DNA of 64,000 nucleotides, taken from contig CAVOIC010000001.1 in the NCBI GenBank assembly GCA_963695985.1, positions 1 through 64,000 of the forward strand. The letters are read 5' to 3'. The position numbers and the translations under genes are program-made. Below the pieces are notes generated by a model. The model made no database searches. It saw only the letters and a program-made list of their open reading frames with translations, and was not told where the DNA came from. Every line of letters starts with the position of its first letter. Within the stretch, counting starts at the first letter, position 1. This stretch comes from DATBVX01 sp963695985 (GTDB taxonomy: Bacteria > Pseudomonadota > Gammaproteobacteria > Steroidobacterales > Steroidobacteraceae). Below, one piece after another: positions 61,451-64,000 of this stretch.

Positions 61451-62388
61451 TGGGCGTTACTAAAGATATGGATCAGCAATCTGGACTCCTGCGCTCCTGG
61501 ATGTTCGTTCCAGGCGACAAGCAACGAATGCTCGAGAAGGCGCTCGGACTGCACGTCGACTCGATCATGATGGATATCGAGGACGGCGTTGCTCCGGCCG
61601 AGAAGGAAAACGCGCGCCGTCAGATCGCCGTTACATTGAATTCCACCGCGGCGCGACTCGGGAGCGATCCGGCGCTGAAGACTCCGGCTCGCTACGTACG
61701 TGTCAATGCCGTTGGTTCCGAGCGGATGCGGGATGATCTCGGGGCCGTCGTGGTGCCGGGGCTCGAGGGCCTGGTGATTCCCAAAGTCGAGACGTCCGAA
61801 CAGATCGCCATCGTCGAGGGCATCCTGGGACGCCGCGAAGTCGAAGCCAAGGTGCCGGGAGGATCCGTGCGCCTGCTCGTCGCCATCGAGAGTCCCGTCG
61901 GTCTCTTCAACGCCTACAGCATCGCTTCATCTTCTCGGCGCATCGTCGGTCTTATCTTCGGTGCTGAAGATTTCTGCCGCGAGATGGGACTTCCCTTGCG
62001 GCGCGAAGCCGAAGCGAGCGATCTCACCTATGCGCGCTCCCATATTGCTACGGCTGCCGCCGCGGCCCACGTGCAAGCGGTTGATGGCGTGTGGACGGAT
62101 CTGAAGGATACCGAGGGCATGCGCCGACACGCGCTTCAGGCCCGACGGCTGGGTATGTCGGGTATTTCCATTATTCATCCGAGCCAAATCGACGCGGCCA
62201 ACGCGGCGTTTACGCCGACGCGGGAGGAATTGGAATACGCCGCCGAAGTGCTGCAAGCGTTCGAGGCGGCCCGGGCGCGGGGCGACGGCGCCATCGCCTT
62301 GCGCGGGCAACTGCTTGACTATCCAATCGTCGATCGGGCACGCCAGACAGTAGCGCTGGGCAAGTCGCTGGGCGTCCCCGGGGCATGA
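61450..62388 (+). CDS. CoA-ester lyase of the HpcH/CitE family
   Basis: A 312-residue CitE-like TIM-barrel enzyme (LRSWMFVPGDKQRMLEKAL, MMDIEDGVAPAEKENAR, RYVRVNAVGSERMRDDLG, GLIFGAEDFCREMG, GISIIHPSQIDAANAAF). The Asp/Glu metal ligands are intact. It would split a 3-hydroxy-acyl-CoA such as citramalyl- or malyl-CoA. The GTG start shares its G with the preceding TAG; ATG 61468 is an alternative. Confidence 0.9.
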   Translation: MGVTKDMDQQSGLLRSWMFVPGDKQRMLEKALGLHVDSIMMDIEDGVAPAEKENARRQIAVTLNSTAARLGSDPALKTPARYVRVNAVGSERMRDDLGAVVVPGLEGLVIPKVETSEQIAIVEGILGRREVEAKVPGGSVRLLVAIESPVGLFNAYSIASSSRRIVGLIFGAEDFCREMGLPLRREAEASDLTYARSHIATAAAAAHVQAVDGVWTDLKDTEGMRRHALQARRLGMSGISIIHPSQIDAANAAFTPTREELEYAAEVLQAFEAARARGDGAIALRGQLLDYPIVDRARQTVALGKSLGVPGA

Positions 62389-62409
62389 CGTCTGACGGAG
62401 GAACCTCAA

Positions 62410-62910
62410 ATGGCCGTGAAACCAGGTTGGGAGGGGCGGTACTTCGAGGATTTCGAAGTGGGCGACATTTATCGCTGCCGTCTGGGGCGCACGCTGACCG
62501 ATGCAGACAACATTTGGTTTACGCTACTCACCAATAACACCAATCAAATTCATTTCAACACCGAATACGCCAAACGTACGGACTATGGCCGGCCGCTGAT
62601 CAACAGCGCGCTCACGCTCGCCATCGTCGCCGGGATGGGCGTCGCCGACGTGAGCGAGAACGGCTTTGCACTCGGCTGGGACCAAATCGAGCTGCCCAAC
62701 CCCCTGTTCGCCGGCGACACGCTTTATTCGGAATCGGAAGTCCTGGAGAAGCGCGAGTCCAAGTCCAAGCCGCAATTGGGCATCGTGAAGGTGCGCACGC
62801 GCGGCATTCAGCAGGAGGGCAAAGTCGTCATCAGATACGCGCGCAGTGTGATGGTGTGGAAGCGCGCCTATGCGCCGAACAAGAATCTCTTCCCCGAGGT
62901 CAAGTCGTGA
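62410..62910 (+). CDS. MaoC-family enoyl-CoA hydratase (mesaconyl/itaconyl-CoA hydratase-like)
   Basis: A 166-residue hot-dog fold hydratase. The motif TNNTNQIHFNTEYAKRTDYG keeps the His but has Asn where R-specific hydratases have Asp. This variant (LTxNTNxxHF) is common in the subgroup resembling dicarboxylyl-CoA hydratases. RYFEDFEVGDIYRCRLGRTL, in part, starts the domain. GGAGG precedes the ATG. It would hydrate the dehydrogenase product for the CitE-like lyase. Confidence 0.88.
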   Translation: MAVKPGWEGRYFEDFEVGDIYRCRLGRTLTDADNIWFTLLTNNTNQIHFNTEYAKRTDYGRPLINSALTLAIVAGMGVADVSENGFALGWDQIELPNPLFAGDTLYSESEVLEKRESKSKPQLGIVKVRTRGIQQEGKVVIRYARSVMVWKRAYAPNKNLFPEVKS

Positions 62911-64000
62911 CGACCGACGCTCCGGCGAGCCGCTCCGCGCTCACCGGCGTGCGCGTGCTGGCGCTGGAAACGTCTTTGTCAGGCCCGCATTGCACCAAGC
63001 TGCTCGCCGACCTGGGGGCGGAGGTGATCAAGATCGAGAGGCCGGGCGTCGGCGATGTTGTGCGCGGCTGGGACTCTGCCGTCAGGGGTCTCTCCTCAGG
63101 CTATATCTTTGCCAATGGCAATAAGAGGAGTCTTGGCGTCGACGTGAAGACGACGGCCGGCGCTGCTGCCGTCAAGTCGTTGGCCGAGCGCGTGGATGTC
63201 TTCCTCGAAAACTTCTCTCCGGGGGTGGCGCAGCGGCTGGGCCTTGGTCACGAGAAGCTTTGCAAGGCCAACCCACGCCTCATCTACTGCTCGATTTCGG
63301 GTTATGGGCAAGACGGCCCGTACCGCGATGTGAAGGCGTACGACCTGCTCATCCAGGGGGAGGCCGGAATGATCGCGACCACCGGCTATCCCGACAAACC
63401 AGCGAAAGTCGGCGTTTCGATCACTGACCTCACCTCATCGATGTATGCGGCGGTGGGAATTCTTGGCGCACTCTACGAGCGCGAAAAGACAGGGCGGGGT
63501 CAGGTCGTCGACATCTCGATGTTCGAATCGGCCGTGTCGTGGCTTGGCTACTTTCCACACCACTACTGGCACAAGGGCGAAGAGCCTCAGCGGGTCGGTT
63601 TGCGCCATCATTACATCACGCCGTATGGGCCGTATCTCGCGGCGGATGGCAAGTACGTCAATCTCGCCGTGGCCACGGAGTCCGACTGGGAGGCTTTCTG
63701 CCGCCAAGTGATCGAGCGGGCGGACTTGCTCGAAGAATCCCGTTTTGGTTCGCCCGAGCTGCGACGCAAGAATCGAACTGAGCTGGAGGAGCTGATCGAG
63801 AGTATCTTCCTCAAACGGGGCCATGAAGAATGGCTGCGCAGGCTCGCCAATGCGCGTTTGCCTCATGGCCGTGTCAACGGGATCGCCGAAGTGCTGGACC
63901 ATCCTCAGATCTCCGCGCGCCATTTCATCCGCCAAGTGAATTCACCTGTGGGACCCATACCCATCGTCTCGAGCCCACTGCGCCTCTCCGATAGCGCACA
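62907..64000 (+). CDS. CaiB/BaiF (class III) CoA-transferase, truncated by the window
   Basis: The first 364 residues of a formyl-CoA-transferase-like protein, open to the window end. Family features are LETSLSGPHCTKLLADLGAE in part, VIKIERPGVGDVVRG, FANGNKRSLGVD, LENFSPGV, SGYGQDGPY and the catalytic Asp in AYDLLIQGEAG. The GTG overlaps the MaoC stop (GTGA). It would exchange CoA between succinyl-CoA or a pathway acid. It forms the itaconate-type trio with the MaoC and CitE genes. Confidence 0.92.
   Translation, partial: MTTDAPASRSALTGVRVLALETSLSGPHCTKLLADLGAEVIKIERPGVGDVVRGWDSAVRGLSSGYIFANGNKRSLGVDVKTTAGAAAVKSLAERVDVFLENFSPGVAQRLGLGHEKLCKANPRLIYCSISGYGQDGPYRDVKAYDLLIQGEAGMIATTGYPDKPAKVGVSITDLTSSMYAAVGILGALYEREKTGRGQVVDISMFESAVSWLGYFPHHYWHKGEEPQRVGLRHHYITPYGPYLAADGKYVNLAVATESDWEAFCRQVIERADLLEESRFGSPELRRKNRTELEELIESIFLKRGHEEWLRRLANARLPHGRVNGIAEVLDHPQISARHFIRQVNSPVGPIPIVSSPLRLSDSA

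Noticed and set aside
1..64000. CRISPR arrays, tRNA or rRNA genes, insertion sequences or prophage
   Set aside because: No regularly spaced direct repeats, no transposase or integrase frame, and no recognisable structural RNA sequence was found on reading; a covariance-model search was not possible.

Overview
The window is about 64 kb of high-GC, gene-dense bacterial chromosome. The gene content (LytS/LytTR two-component pair, PQQ alcohol dehydrogenase, TolC/RND efflux, cytochrome bd with cydX and cydP, LigAB, LigF-like GST, ChrB) fits an aerobic soil or freshwater proteobacterium, probably gamma or beta. Placement near Steroidobacter/Nevskiales is only a guess. No rRNA, tRNA, CRISPR array, prophage or insertion sequence was seen.

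Layout. 0.2-4.1 kb: an exported PQQ quinohemoprotein alcohol dehydrogenase and, convergent to it, a UGSC-family protein whose frame is interrupted by a single UGA. That UGA lies in a U-x-x-C motif and is followed at once by a hairpin with a GGUC loop, so I read it as a selenoprotein (U97). 4.4-7.6 kb: LytS/LytTR pair and an AraC regulator. 7.6-15.3 kb: an HtrA-like protein that has lost two of three catalytic residues, two zinc peptidase-like proteins (DUF885, M13), a HAD hydrolase and a biotin-type carboxyltransferase. 15.4-18.7 kb: ApbE, a frameshifted porin, an FMN-binding protein and a small membrane protein around a Fur-box-like site. 18.8-27.2 kb: an Ogt-AlkA fusion, two ArsR-SRPBCC pairs flanking an AraC gene, a GST, a CmcJ-like oxygenase, an M28 peptidase and a Tat-exported class V aminotransferase. 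27.2-34.3 kb: ChrB, LysE exporter, a lipoprotein, an MFS pump, Hsp20 and Lon.

34.4-41 kb: gfa (formaldehyde), ligAB (protocatechuate 4,5-dioxygenase), and a minus-strand operon DUF302/rhomboid-cydP-cydA-cydB-cydX. 41-49 kb: a SqrR/BigR-like ArsR repressor divergent from DUF2892, an RND adaptor and permease, an SQR-like flavoprotein, TolC and a LigF-like beta-etherase, which looks like a reactive-sulfur-controlled efflux/oxidation operon. 49-55.5 kb: an unknown protein with a PAP2 phosphatase, the trehalose operon otsB-GH15-otsA, and MarR. 55.5-64 kb: an IclR regulator divergent from a tight eight-gene CoA-dependent catabolic operon (CoA-transferase A/B, LLM flavoprotein, amidohydrolase, acyl-CoA dehydrogenase, CitE-like lyase, MaoC hydratase, CaiB CoA-transferase) that runs off the window.

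Caution: at least seven one-base frame breaks interrupt otherwise well-conserved genes between 16 and 44 kb (porin, M28 peptidase, cydA, rhomboid, RND permease three times). For four of these genes restoring frame yields a natural family C-terminus or full length, so many may be assembly or sequencing indels. The UGA in the UGSC gene is different: the same frame continues on both sides.
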